A stretch of 64,000 nt of DNA, taken from the NCBI GenBank assembly GCA_963573305.1, contig OY754338.1:45163531-45227530 (forward strand), in the 5' to 3' direction. Numbering within the stretch: position 1 is the stretch's first letter; the number at the start of each line of letters is the position of its first letter. Positions 1-9,761 of the stretch are shown one piece after another. Source of the DNA: Pyrrhosoma nymphula. Its lineage: Eukaryota; Arthropoda; Insecta; Odonata; Coenagrionidae. The translations under genes were made by a program, and so were the position numbers. Under the pieces are notes generated by a model. The model had not been told where the DNA came from. It ran no database searches and was given only the letters and a program-made list of their open reading frames with translations.

Positions 1-41
1 CCTTCCAAATCGTCGTTATAATTATCGTCTCCTGCCTGCAG
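1..41 (+). CDS. Possible partial upstream exon encoding the first half of the membrane helix (tentative)
   Basis: In the frame starting at base 3 the sequence encodes FQIVVIIIVSCLQ. If this is joined in phase 0 to exon A, the two halves make one membrane helix of about 22 residues ending just before the basic stretch. The junction would need a GC-AG intron (CAG|GCTGCG), because no GT donor is available before an in-frame stop at 66-68. The donor match beyond GC is poor. The same bases can also be read as a splice acceptor (tcgtctcctgcctgcag), which would put an exon to the right instead. The idea rests on hydrophobicity and phase only. Confidence 0.28.
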
Positions 42-1942
42 GCTGCGCGCTTATTATTCCACTAACGACCGAAATGCCTGCGGGTGGGAAAGAAGTGAAG
101 GAAACTCTTAAGAGAGAGGGAGCTTGCAAATTTCGCGTGGTGGAATCGCCGTCTTCAGCTCTTTTGGAAGTAGGCTTGTGCAAACGAGAGGCTGTCGTGA
201 TTATGCATATTATTTAAGGTGGTTCCACCGTAAAATGACATAAATGTCATTTTATTCAAATTCTGTCTACTTGTAAAACAACTTGTCCTCTATCTCATAT
301 TAACAACAAAATAATTCCTTTCACGCTATTTTATTCTATAATTGAACTTTAAATTACATTGTGTTCAATAGGGTAATGAGAGAAACACGGGGAAAAATAG
401 TATTTTTTCATAAAATATCAATGCCATTCTCGCAGAAAACTATTTATATGAAGGAAATAATCCAGAGAGACTGAATACAAATAAAATATAGGCATCTTAC
501 CACCTTATTTATTTAGTTATTAGGGAATTACTGCCGTAATTGAAGTCAAAATGCGGTAATTCGTAGGAAATGGCGCTGCAGTTGGCTCCTATGGCTGGAA
601 AAAGGGCTTATTTAAAATAAATTCAAGGAATAATCTGCATTTTTTCTACTTTACTTTTGGTTTTCTGTAGGTAACGAATTTCATAAGCGGAAGCAGGATA
701 TTTTGGACAAAATATAAAAAAATGTGGAATTTAGTATTTGTTTGGACTCACAGTCACGGCGGAACCTCCTTAAGACAGCTCTTCTTAACTGCGGAAAGTT
801 TCATTGTTCTTTGTCGTTCAAAATAGTATTTTTATCGAATAGAGCCGTGTACTATTTTTGTATTTTGGAGAAAAAGACTGAACTTAGGTTTTTGGATTAG
901 AATTTCGACTAGAAGGCTTAAAACGTCTTTAAATACAACGCTACCAAATCTTGGGCTGATGAGGCATCTTCAGTGCGCCTATATTTTGACTTATTCTTTG
1001 TAATTTTATGCATTCATATTAGCTATCTGACGTTCAATACCCTTGTGTCAACGGCGAATGGAATTGGGTATGACTTTTTGAAGAGAACCGTTTTCAAATG
1101 ATTCCAGATATGCATCTCGTCATAATATTTAACTAATTATCTCCATCGTCTCAGGCTCAACCTTGTGGAAGTTCTATATTACACCAATTTAGTTACCTGA
1201 AGATGGTACCTGAAGATGACGCCGCTGCGTCGAAACTAGTTGCACCTGAGAATAAATTGGTGGAATATAACAAAGTTTTCCTTTTCATTTATTTAACTAA
1301 TATTTTGTAATTGGAGTTTGTACTTGTAATCTCCCGAAATCTTCTGAATGACCTTCTCATTAAGTTAGTTTGGGCAATAATTTCGCCTAGTCATGAAAAA
1401 CACCGTATTTTTTATTTTTATTTTTAGTTGTGAGTAGTTTTAAGATATATGGAGGAAGTAGTGTAGCATTAATGACGTAAGACTTGATATTTAATGACTA
1501 AGCGTTTTAGTAATGAAATGTTTATGAATATTTGAGGCTTTAATTGAAATTATTTGTTTCACGCCTTACGCTGATAAAGCCTTCACAAGCAAAGGGTTTT
1601 TTATTCATAGAAAGAATTAAGGTGAGTAGTTACTTTATTTGTTTATTCAATGATTAAGGAAAAATACGAACTACTCACGGGTATCTGACGGAAACGGTGC
1701 ATCAGAACGTCCCCATTGTTTTAATAATGTCTCTCTGGAGGCTATACCCGTACCATATCCCATGGAAACAGCTTCTATTTTCTTTTGGCAAATTTCTCGA
1801 AATGTAGTGCTGATATTTTAGCTTCGCTAGAGAAATTACCTTATTTTACCTTACAATAGGGCCAAGTTGATTGAATTTCATGTGAAGTGATATCTCTTTC
1901 CTACTGCATTAATCGCCATAATATTAATTTCTTTCCCCACAG
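42..1942 (+). other. Sequence upstream of exon A, probably intron
   Basis: The stretch is AT-rich with no open frame of note. It ends in the exon A acceptor. It contains the hammerhead-like inverted repeat described separately (1175-1269). Nothing else was recognised. Confidence 0.5.
1175..1269 (+). ncRNA. Hammerhead-ribozyme-like fold (degenerate), retroelement-type
   Basis: Outer arms 1175-1191 and 1253-1269 are 17-base inverted repeats with one mismatch. Inside, CTGAAGA (1210-1216) fits the CUGANGA hammerhead core. GACGC (1218-1222) pairs with GCGTC (1227-1231) as stem II, and GAAA follows at 1232-1235. A short ACTAGT stem III comes next. GGTAC (1205-1209) pairs with GCACC (1242-1246), four of five positions, as inner stem I. 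The order is that of a type I hammerhead, the class reported in Penelope-like retroelements. One extra T (1217) sits between the core and stem II, so activity is doubtful. It is probably the relic of a dispersed retroelement end. Confidence 0.45.
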
Positions 1943-2180
1943 GGAGTAGTGATCTTCGTTTGCTACGTGGTAAGGAGCGAGGCCCCTCTGGGTCTCTGCC
2001 GGCTGTTCAGGGGCGGCCGGAGGAAGAGGGTGCGAGTAAAGAGGGGTTCGCGGAGGCTGCGTTGCGGGGGGATCGGCGGCCCTGAGGACAACGACGAGGA
2101 CGACGAGGAAGATGACGAGGATGATAAAGATGACGACGAAGAGAGCGACAGCTCCGACTCCCTCGACAGCCCTCTCACAC
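1943..2180 (+). CDS. Internal exon A: end of membrane helix plus basic and acidic juxtamembrane region of a single-pass membrane protein
   Basis: The exon starts after a pyrimidine-rich acceptor (ttctttccccacag) and ends at a GTTAGT donor. It encodes about 79 residues in phase 0. The first ten (GVVIFVCYVV) are hydrophobic and read as the second half of a transmembrane helix. An Arg/Lys-rich stop-transfer-like stretch follows (residues about 11-45, with GGRRKRVRVKRG). A run of about 25 residues is then almost all Asp/Glu (DEDDEEDDEDDKDDDEES) and leads into a Ser/Asp stretch. The exon leaves one base of a split codon, which exon B completes exactly (C|TG, Leu). GC content is far above the surrounding AT-rich DNA, as expected of coding sequence. 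The charge pattern places the downstream part on the cytoplasmic side. The internal GTAAGG at 1970 was considered as a donor, but its phase does not fit exon B. Confidence 0.72.
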
Positions 2181-2553
2181 GTTAGTAGAGATCCCTGTGG
2201 GTTGGCAGTCGTGCCACACGCGGATAAATGCCTGCTGGTGTCCGCTGTACATATATGTGTGTGTGTACCGTCAGTATGCCGCGCATGCCGGGATATCTAT
2301 GTGCTTATCTCTCTGATATTGATTTCAGTCAGGTGTGGTAGGTGTTGATGAGTCATTTTTACACATTTTCAAAAGGGTCTTCAAGGTGGCTGGAGCGATA
2401 ATTGTCTAGGTAAAGACATGCTTGAAACTTTGAATACGAGTCCTCTGAATCTCACTCACTTGCCACCTTCCTCTACAACCGGGCAGCATCTTTCGGCTCC
2501 GTGGGCGACAAATCCCTCTCCTAACTAGTACAGATCGCCATGTTCCATATCAC

Positions 2554-2709
2554 CAGGGCCGGCTTAACACAAAATTTTCACCTGGCCGAGAGAGAGTTCC
2601 GGCTTATCAAACCTATTCACTAGTTAAACGTTGTAGTAAAAATATTTTTTTCACAATCACGGCGCCCCTTCCTTTGCGGCGCCCGGGGCAGTCACCCGGG
2701 CCGGGCCTG
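2554..2709. mobile_element. Short GC-rich DNA-transposon remnant
   Basis: A CAGGGCCGGC start and a GCCGGGCCTG end are imperfect inverted repeats (8 of 10 matching). Between them lies CGGCGCCCGGGGCAGTCACC-type sequence, unlike the surrounding AT-rich intron. Sequence of this composition is typical of old MITE-like remnants. The family cannot be assigned and no target-site duplication is clear. Confidence 0.3.
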
Positions 2710-3572
2710 CATGTGACAATATGGATCCAATTAATTACGTCTGCGTGCTAGATTGCGTGGGTGACTCCCGTCTCTTCGCTTAAGGTTTTCTTCCTCGATC
2801 AAATCCTAAGTAACCCTCCTCCCTCCCAAACCTCCCCTCTGCTTTTCAAAGGCGTATATTTCTCGTTGGGTTGACCCCCTTTATGTTAGTTAGGGCGAAT
2901 TGTTTAAATTTACAGAACTGCGTGAAATTTTGCATACGTGTTATTATAAAAGATATTTAGGTATAAATAAAAGTGAGAAAAAAATATTTTACCGATTTTT
3001 TTCACAATTATACGCTATTTAAACACGTATCCTCATGCCACATGAGTGGTATTTTGTCATACACAGTTCAATTTCATTTGTACAGATTAACTTCTTAACG
3101 CGAAAGTCTACATTTTATATTATTATACTGGTCGATGAATAACATCAAGGTGTCACGCCGAGTCAAAGATTCGAAAGTAGGTTTCTTATTAATTTTCGCC
3201 TAAATTTCGAATTATTAAACTATCATAGCTCAAGTCATAACGCCCTTTAATTCATGCAAAAATGTTTAATTTAATTGTTGTAAAATTTCAATTACTGCAT
3301 GAATGATGAGTTTTACTGCATAAACATGTGTACCTACTTAAATGAAATGTAGTCCTATAATGTTTTTTCGACTTTGAAAAATTATTAGTTTTTGCACTCA
3401 ATGACCTACGATTGCCACTCCAGCCACCTTAATTGTGTTGTACCTATGTCTCGTTTTCAGCAAGCCTTCATAATTAGCTTCAAAAGGACAGCAATTGTTC
3501 TTCTACTTCAACGGTTAATTACCTCTACCTTTAATAATCTCTGTCAAAGTGCCATTGAGCTATTTCTCCTCC

Positions 3573-3574
<2 letters not shown>

Positions 3575-3631
<57 letters not shown>
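3575..3631. repeat. TA dinucleotide microsatellite
   Basis: About 28 uninterrupted TA units lie inside the first intron. An open frame through it is spurious. Confidence 0.95.
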
Positions 3632-3635
<4 letters not shown>

Positions 3636-5390
3636 TATAACTACTTCGCTTTCCTTGTTTTTCCTTGCCCTCGCTCTTAGTTATTTCCTACAGCATCTTT
3701 CTCGCCACCACTACCATCCCTAATGATAGTTAGCCTCTCATAATTCACTTATAATGCCTGAAATTTCCTAATACCTTCACGGTTACCAAGTGTTCTACTT
3801 ATACTGAAGTAAGTCAAAGTACCATCCTATATTTCTCGCACAATTGTTCTCAATTCACTTACTTTCTCCATCTCTTATTGTTAATGATTTCCTACTGCGA
3901 CTTAGTTTCCTTTACTGCCATGCCTAATCATTTTTTCTCTTATTCGTTCTATCCTGCTTTAGTCGTCCTCCAGACCCAGACCAGGCCTCCCTTAATCATT
4001 TCCCAACGCCATTTCCGGTAGCAGATAGTTTGTAACCGTTTAAGATAATATTTATTAGGTTAAGACGAAATAAGTTGGTGATATGATAATGCTATGCGCA
4101 CTCTCCAGTAAGGTATTATCCCTCTCGAGGAGTTCTTGTTTCTCTTCCATAAGATCTAAAATGCACCGTTCATTTTCATTCGAAATGTTGTGTTAGTAAA
4201 TCGATACCCGTGGTAGCTATATGTGTACTCGAGATAAATTATGCTACTGATAGAGATGTACTGCTCTCTCATCGTAAAATTTTACTGAAATATTTCTCTG
4301 TCATAAGGCTGTATTTTGCAGTGTACCCAAACCCTTTTAAGAAAAATGTTTTAGATAAGTCAGGCAATTGAAAAAAGGAATCATGTATCAACGAATGTTC
4401 TTTATATTATTATTACCTTGCTATAATAATTCATAAATGAAAGGTTAAATATTTGATAGCCGCCAATAAGTAAATGTGGCATAAGAAAAACTATATCAGT
4501 TTTAATTGCCCGAATATGATCCAAGAAATATTATTAATGGTCGCTATAGGGTAAAGATTTCCTGGACTGGAAAAAGACATGGATCGGCACAATGCAGGGA
4601 CCACATTGTTATATATACTTAATGCTTATGTTTTCCCCGTGTTGAATTCACAACTGATCAATTCAATATGCTGAAAGCGCATTATATTTGCTTCAATATT
4701 CCCCTGTGCTATCTTACCGTATGCTATCATCTATTCCTTTCTTAAATCAGTGATTAATGGGAATCTTCTTCCTTTGTCTTCTTCTCCCTTCTATATAGTA
4801 GACAGATTGCCTGTTCTTTCTTCGCCACTCCGCCTTTCATACTTGTTCGACGGTAAGGTTATCATTCCATCGTTTTTTAGTCTTCTTTTACATGCTTTTT
4901 TCCCGCCTCTAGTATATCTCGTGCTACTTTTATTCTTTAATTCATTTGATTCGTTCGATTCGCGTTTTCGTTTTAAGGTCCACTTGTTAATATTTTCTGC
5001 TTGGCAAGTTTTTCTTGTTTTCGTTTCGTTCTATGTCCGAATTTGTTTCACCCAAAATTTTCCGTAGTGTTTCCATCTCACCAGTCTCCAGTATCCTTTT
5101 TGTTTTTGCTGTGTCTGCCCTAGTCATTATTGGTATTATTGCTGCTTTGTATATATTGCAGATTTTGCATTTATTCTTACATGTCTGTTCTTCCACGTAG
5201 TTTCGTTCTAGCATCCCAATTTTCTGAAGGCTTTCGTTGTTGTAAATGGGAATCTATGTTGTTTTTATTATGTACCTATATTTAAATTTCAAAGTGGAAT
5301 GTTTGCGATGTGACCCGCCGTTTACGATTACTAGCGAGATTGTTGACTGACCTACTGTATTTTTTCTCTCTCGTTTTCTTCTTCCTGCAG

Positions 5391-5452
5391 TGTCCCTGAA
5401 ACCGGATCTTGGCAATGAGGACTCGAGTTATCACGGCTCCCTCCGGAAGAAG
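5391..5452 (+). CDS. Internal exon B (62 bp) of the same membrane protein gene
   Basis: The exon is preceded by a strong polypyrimidine tract and CAG (ctcgttttcttcttcctgcag) and followed by a GTGAGG donor. It begins with the last two bases of a split codon and ends on a complete codon. This matches the one-base overhang of exon A and the phase 0 start of exon C. It encodes about 20 residues after the split codon (SLKPDLGNEDSSYHGSLRKK): charged, with Ser and one Tyr, and no membrane segment. The open frame continues about 230 bases past the donor, but that extension is low-complexity Gly/Arg/Glu and is probably intron. The small size and perfect phase fit on both sides are the main evidence. 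No domain is recognised. Confidence 0.7.
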
Positions 5453-8384
5453 GTGAGGGAGGGGAGGGGCGGGCTGAGGGAGTGGGGGCAGAGGGGAGGG
5501 GGCGACGGCGCTAGCACCGACACTGTTTTGTTTTCCGTGACGGAAGGGATGCGGGAAATTGGCAATAAGAGCGGTTTGGAACTTAGGGGTTTGGATATTG
5601 GAACGCAAGGGGTGGTGATGAGGGGAATGGACAGCATGAAGCAGGAGACCAAGGTACGGCCATACGTTCGGAGAGGATAGAAAAAAAGATAAAACACCCG
5701 GAAGATATAGTTTTTGTCCCTGCGTATGATTTGAGTGAAGTCTTAACGTGTTCTCTAACAGGTCAGGTAATATGCTGCCGAAGTTTCAATAGCTGAACTC
5801 TGTCCATGATAATTGCGCAGTTGAGCGATCAAACCTACAATCAATAGGGCACCGGCTTGCAAAGGCCTTTCCCTATCAAGGATGAATAGCAGCCAACGCC
5901 ATTTTCAATTAATCTTTTTGATGTCATGTTGTTCGATGGTGTTCAATGTTAAATATCAGTTATTTCATGATTAAACATATATAAACTATTATCACTAGCA
6001 TATGGAAACCTACATGGAAATTAGCTGCAACGATTTAAAATCCCAGATCCACTATTGTGTACTGTACTTAAAAAATACGCCTTATTAATTATGACAACTA
6101 AACTATATTTACAATACCATAAATCGATGAATTGTACTGATTTGGCTAAGAAAGTAATGAAAAGTATGCAATGTTTTCACAATCATATGAGACGAACAAA
6201 GGCCGACATCTTGGATTGTTCGATCACGTGATTCGCTTTCCCTGTCGGCAACGTGTTTACTGATTGGCTGCATTTACAACTGTCAACTGCGCTATTATCC
6301 TGAACGGACTTAAACTATGTGATCATCAACCTCTTTTACGTTTGGAATACTTGCCTTTATGAGTTATTTCAACATATGGAGGCTTGAAATAGTGGAAGGA
6401 ATCCATACAAAATCAAACATTCTTTCCCAAAGGATTTAATTTATATAAATAAGTATTAATAAATTTAAGTACGATGTCTTACTTTCCAAAATTCTTCTTG
6501 CACCTGAAGAGGACTCTGTGAATTGACACGCGTGTTAGAATTAATAACACTGTGGAAAAGTGAGAATTGTGTTTGATTTAATTTGCCTTTTTGGCGTAGA
6601 TGGTAAGTATACAAACTGGACAGAAATCGATCCATCACATCCCTCATGACGATGGCAGAGTCAGCTATTGCAACGTAGGTAGCCCATTATCTGACCATGT
6701 GGAAAACCCGGTAAGGCTTCATTTAAAAAACACCCGATCAAGTAAACAATATTTTCATTCTCTTTAATTTTTCTGATATTCGTTCGTAGGTTTCCAAGGA
6801 GTACATAGGTGAATCTTTCCAAATGTTGGGTCTTCACTTGCGCCCGTTGTATGGTTGGCGGCAGTAATTTGGCATTCGCCATTGTCAGTGTGTACAGATC
6901 TAAGTTTATCTTCGACCTGAAAATTTGACTGAAGTGTTGTCGCCAACCAGTCAACGAACTCAAGAAGAAGAAAAAGATCCGCAAAAATGATAAATTCGTA
7001 TGCTCTTTGTTTTAAACAGTTTAACAATTCATGCCCATTTGTTGTTTTTCCTGTGTTATTGGTAATTTCTGTGCATTATTAATTTAGAATACAGAATTAT
7101 TTATTTTAGTTGTTGGGTATAAATTGTTTATATTTTTTAGTTTATGGATTAGTTTCTCCCATTTATGATACAAGGTATTTATCAATGGAATACTTTCAGC
7201 AACTTGTCGAATTCTTTCCCTTACCTCCATCAATATGGACAGCCAAAGTTATGTGGCACCCTATATCTACTTTTTACAACCTAGGATGCTAGGCATTCGT
7301 TACCTTTAACCTTACCTTTTAAGGCATTAGTTATTTGACAACCGCAGACACCTAAGTCGCCTCCCTGCATATGTACGTTATATTAGGTCTTCTATTTTCC
7401 ACTTTTACAGTGCAGTCCATGTAATTTACTATCATGTTATTACTACAAAAAGGGAGGAATCAGGCGAGATTTTGTGGAAATTTATGTACCTGATGATGAT
7501 GCAGTGCATCGAAACCCGGGTCGAATTAAAATGTTTATCTGTGGAAAATTGCATCTTCTAAGTTCTTATTAAGTTATTACTAATAACTATTATGGTTTTT
7601 GACAGCGTATCACGTCTTCTACGAATCACGTACCCATGCCGTACCGTTTTAAATTGCGTTAAGTAATTCAATATATTACACATTCTAGAATTATTGGTTT
7701 TGTGCTGTTATTTTTACTTCTATTTGCTTTTTTTATGTTGAGAGTTGGCCAAATTATTTCGTTGGAAAAAATTTACTCATTGGGTTCCTATTGGATATTC
7801 CGAAGGCCTTGGGAAAGTATGTGTTGTCCGCTCTTTAATGTGATATTTTAACTTTTCTGAGTTCAATGTCATTCAGGAAATTTCTTAGTTAAATTCGCTC
7901 AAAGTTATGATTTAATAGAACGTTTTATGCAATTTCTTAAAAAACAAACACTATATAAACTACTATACTATGAAAATATAAACTTGAATCTCTTCCGGTT
8001 TTAGTGGAGAAACGTTATGTCACTCTAAACAACTGACGCGAGAAAGTTACATAATTGTAATTCCATTAGGTAATGATTATATGTACAAGCTTTCTGAAAT
8101 TATTCGACAGTCAGAATCGAAATATTTTTTTATTTGTGATGTAGATGTTGCAGTTATAAAGATAGCTAATTGTTTATTTTGTGTGGGAATATGTTATATG
8201 TCAAGGCTATGGAAAACATTTAATGAATGTAGTGGAAACATTTGATCCATATAGACAGAATATACCAATTTTCTACCTTGAGACTTCATTTTTGTTTTCA
8301 CTACGCAATTTTTGTGGTGCTCTATTGCATGTCATTAATTTCTATATGATTTACACCTCGGTCATACATTTTTTTGGTCCACAG
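5453..8384 (+). other. Intron between exons B and C
   Basis: This is bounded by a GTGAGG donor and a GTCCACAG acceptor, and both neighbours are in phase 0. It holds a hammerhead-like core at 7490-7514. A perfect 10-bp palindrome ATCACGTGAT lies near 6224. No internal exon was recognised. Confidence 0.65.
7488..7530 (+). ncRNA. Second hammerhead-like core (relic)
   Basis: CTGATGA (7490-7496), an extra T, a five-pair stem GATGC/GCATC with an AGT loop (7498-7510), GAAA (7511-7514), then a self-complementary ACCCGGGT followed by C at the expected cleavage position. The design matches 1210-1241, including the same extra T, so the two are probably relics of one repeat family. Flanking stem I pairing is poor here. 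Cleavage activity is unlikely. Confidence 0.35.
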
Positions 8385-9761
8385 ACGTTTAAGAAGCAGG
8401 GAAGCGATCCGGGGACGGGCGAGACTTATATAGACGCCAATCCTCTGACAGACGAGGAGCTCGCTGTCGCCTTGGCAAAGAAGAGCCTGTCGCTCCAAAC
8501 GTCCGGAATCAGCCTCGCCCACGTCACCGACCAGTGCGTATCCAACCCGGCCTTCGACAGCGCAGATCTGGTAGACGCAGTTCTCCCGTACAGCGAGTGG
8601 AAGCAGAGGGAAGCTGGGGGTGGAGGTAGCGGAAGAAAATCCCAGAGAAGTAACAGCTGCTGCGGCGTTGCGGGGAGGATCTGCGCCGAAGAAGATGAAG
8701 CAGAAGACGACCAAGGGCGGCTGAAGGGCATTTGCAAACAGACTGGCGAAGAAGTTGTCGTGGTTAAAGCCCAGGTGGAGATAAACCCTCCAAAGTCGAG
8801 CCTTAAGTCTCCGAAAGACTCCGGTGCTCCGAAGGATGGACCTGAGAAGTCTGTGGCTTTCTCCTCGAGCACCAAGACCCCCACGACGGTTAGGAAGTCC
8901 ATCCTTAAGAACCCATTACCCCCCAAATCAGTGACCATTCTGAACCCTGAGCCGGACGTTGTCGAGAAGGAAGCACCTTTTCCTCTAGTCTTGGACGATC
9001 TCCCTCCCCCCATAACAGACACCGGACTGTTGTCCCTGAACCCCGTGCTGTCCCCTGAGGGTTACGAAGGGGTCTCGGAGCCGCTCCAGTGTCCAGACGT
9101 CCTGGACGTTCCCGAGAACAGGATCTCTTTAGGAGTGTGCCCAAGTGTGGACCCTGAAAGGATAGTTCTAACGAACGAGGAGGTGATGAGAAACTCGTAC
9201 CCATCCGTGCGCGCGGTTCCCTTGGCGACTAGCGCCAGACCAGCCCCGGATAATATACCACCAGCTCCACCGAGCAAGTACTCGTTGTACCGCAGCGCGG
9301 GTGGTACACTGGGAAGCAAGGAGATGAAGATCATTGAAGAAGAGGAGGAAGAAGATGGAGATGAAGCTGGTGGAGCAGCTTCAGGTGCTTGTGCCAAGTC
9401 TAAGGAGTGCCCGTCTTCGGCTCCAGAGCTGGCGGACAAGAAATTAATGGAGGAGCTCAGGAGACGTCCGGAAGGTAGAGAAGAGGGCAAGGACTCAGTT
9501 GACGAGGCTTTCGGACAGGTCAAAGTGGAGGCTACTCCATCGGTTGCGGTGAACGGTGATGGTGACCCTGGGTCGGAGGACATGGACGGCATGTTGGACA
9601 GGATTACGTTAGATCTCGATTACTTGCTGAACAGGACGCCAAAGCACGGCACTAAAGCTGTAGGCAAGGAGGAAGTCGATTTAGAACTGCCTGAGGAAAT
9701 GATCGCTTTGAGGACCTTTGAGGAACCAGAGCCTCCCCCACCAGACCCGGAAATTAATTGA
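8385..9761 (+). CDS. Terminal coding exon C: long cytoplasmic tail of a single-pass membrane protein (possibly cadherin-type)
   Basis: The acceptor is a T-rich tract ending in ggtccacag at 8384. The exon starts in phase 0, as exon B requires, and runs 458 codons to a TGA at 9759-9761. The open frame extends upstream to 8181, but that part is AT-rich and lies before the acceptor, so it is intron. The product is hydrophilic with no membrane segment. It begins TFKKQGSDPGTGETYIDANP. Other features are an NPAFD motif near residue 52, a Cys pair (SCCG), paired Ser-Lys-Ser-Pro elements (SSLKSPKD, KSILKNP), Pro-rich stretches, an EEEEEEDGDE run near residue 320, and a C-terminal LDLDYLLNRT helix-like motif followed by EPPPPDPEIN. 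Known adhesion receptors often carry disordered tails of this type. The assignment to cadherins is inference and no family domain is visible. It has no classical C-terminal PDZ ligand. Confidence 0.85.
   Translation, partial: TFKKQGSDPGTGETYIDANPLTDEELAVALAKKSLSLQTSGISLAHVTDQCVSNPAFDSADLVDAVLPYSEWKQREAGGGGSGRKSQRSNSCCGVAGRICAEEDEAEDDQGRLKGICKQTGEEVVVVKAQVEINPPKSSLKSPKDSGAPKDGPEKSVAFSSSTKTPTTVRKSILKNPLPPKSVTILNPEPDVVEKEAPFPLVLDDLPPPITDTGLLSLNPVLSPEGYEGVSEPLQCPDVLDVPENRISLGVCPSVDPERIVLTNEEVMRNSYPSVRAVPLATSARPAPDNIPPAPPSKYSLYRSAGGTLGSKEMKIIEEEEEEDGDEAGGAASGACAKSKECPSSAPELADKKLMEELRRRPEGREEGKDSVDEAFGQVKVEATPSVAVNGDGDPGSEDMDGMLDRITLDLDYLLNRTPKHGTKAVGKEEVDLELPEEMIALRTFEEPEPPPPDPEIN

Larger units (their letters stand above)
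2181..5390 (+). other. Intron between exons A and B
   Basis: This is bounded by a GTTAGT donor and a TTCCTGCAG acceptor. It contains a short GC-rich transposon remnant (2554-2709), a TA microsatellite (3575-3631) and otherwise AT-rich sequence. Open frames within it look like chance frames. Confidence 0.65.

Noticed and set aside
1970..1975. GTAAGG as the donor of exon A
   Set aside because: It would end the exon in phase 0. Exon B read in phase 0 meets a stop after two codons. The GTTAGT donor at 2181 gives the required phase.
3392..3640. 82-codon open frame
   Set aside because: Its C-terminal end is the TA microsatellite read as alternating Tyr/Ile.
8181..8384. N-terminal 68 codons of the long open frame ending at 9761
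   Set aside because: AT-rich, and it lies before a strong splice acceptor at 8383-8384 whose phase fits the upstream exon. It is intron that happens to be open.
8426..9592. Long minus-strand open frames opposite the terminal exon
   Set aside because: They are Ser/Pro-rich mirror images of a GC-rich coding exon and have no features of their own.
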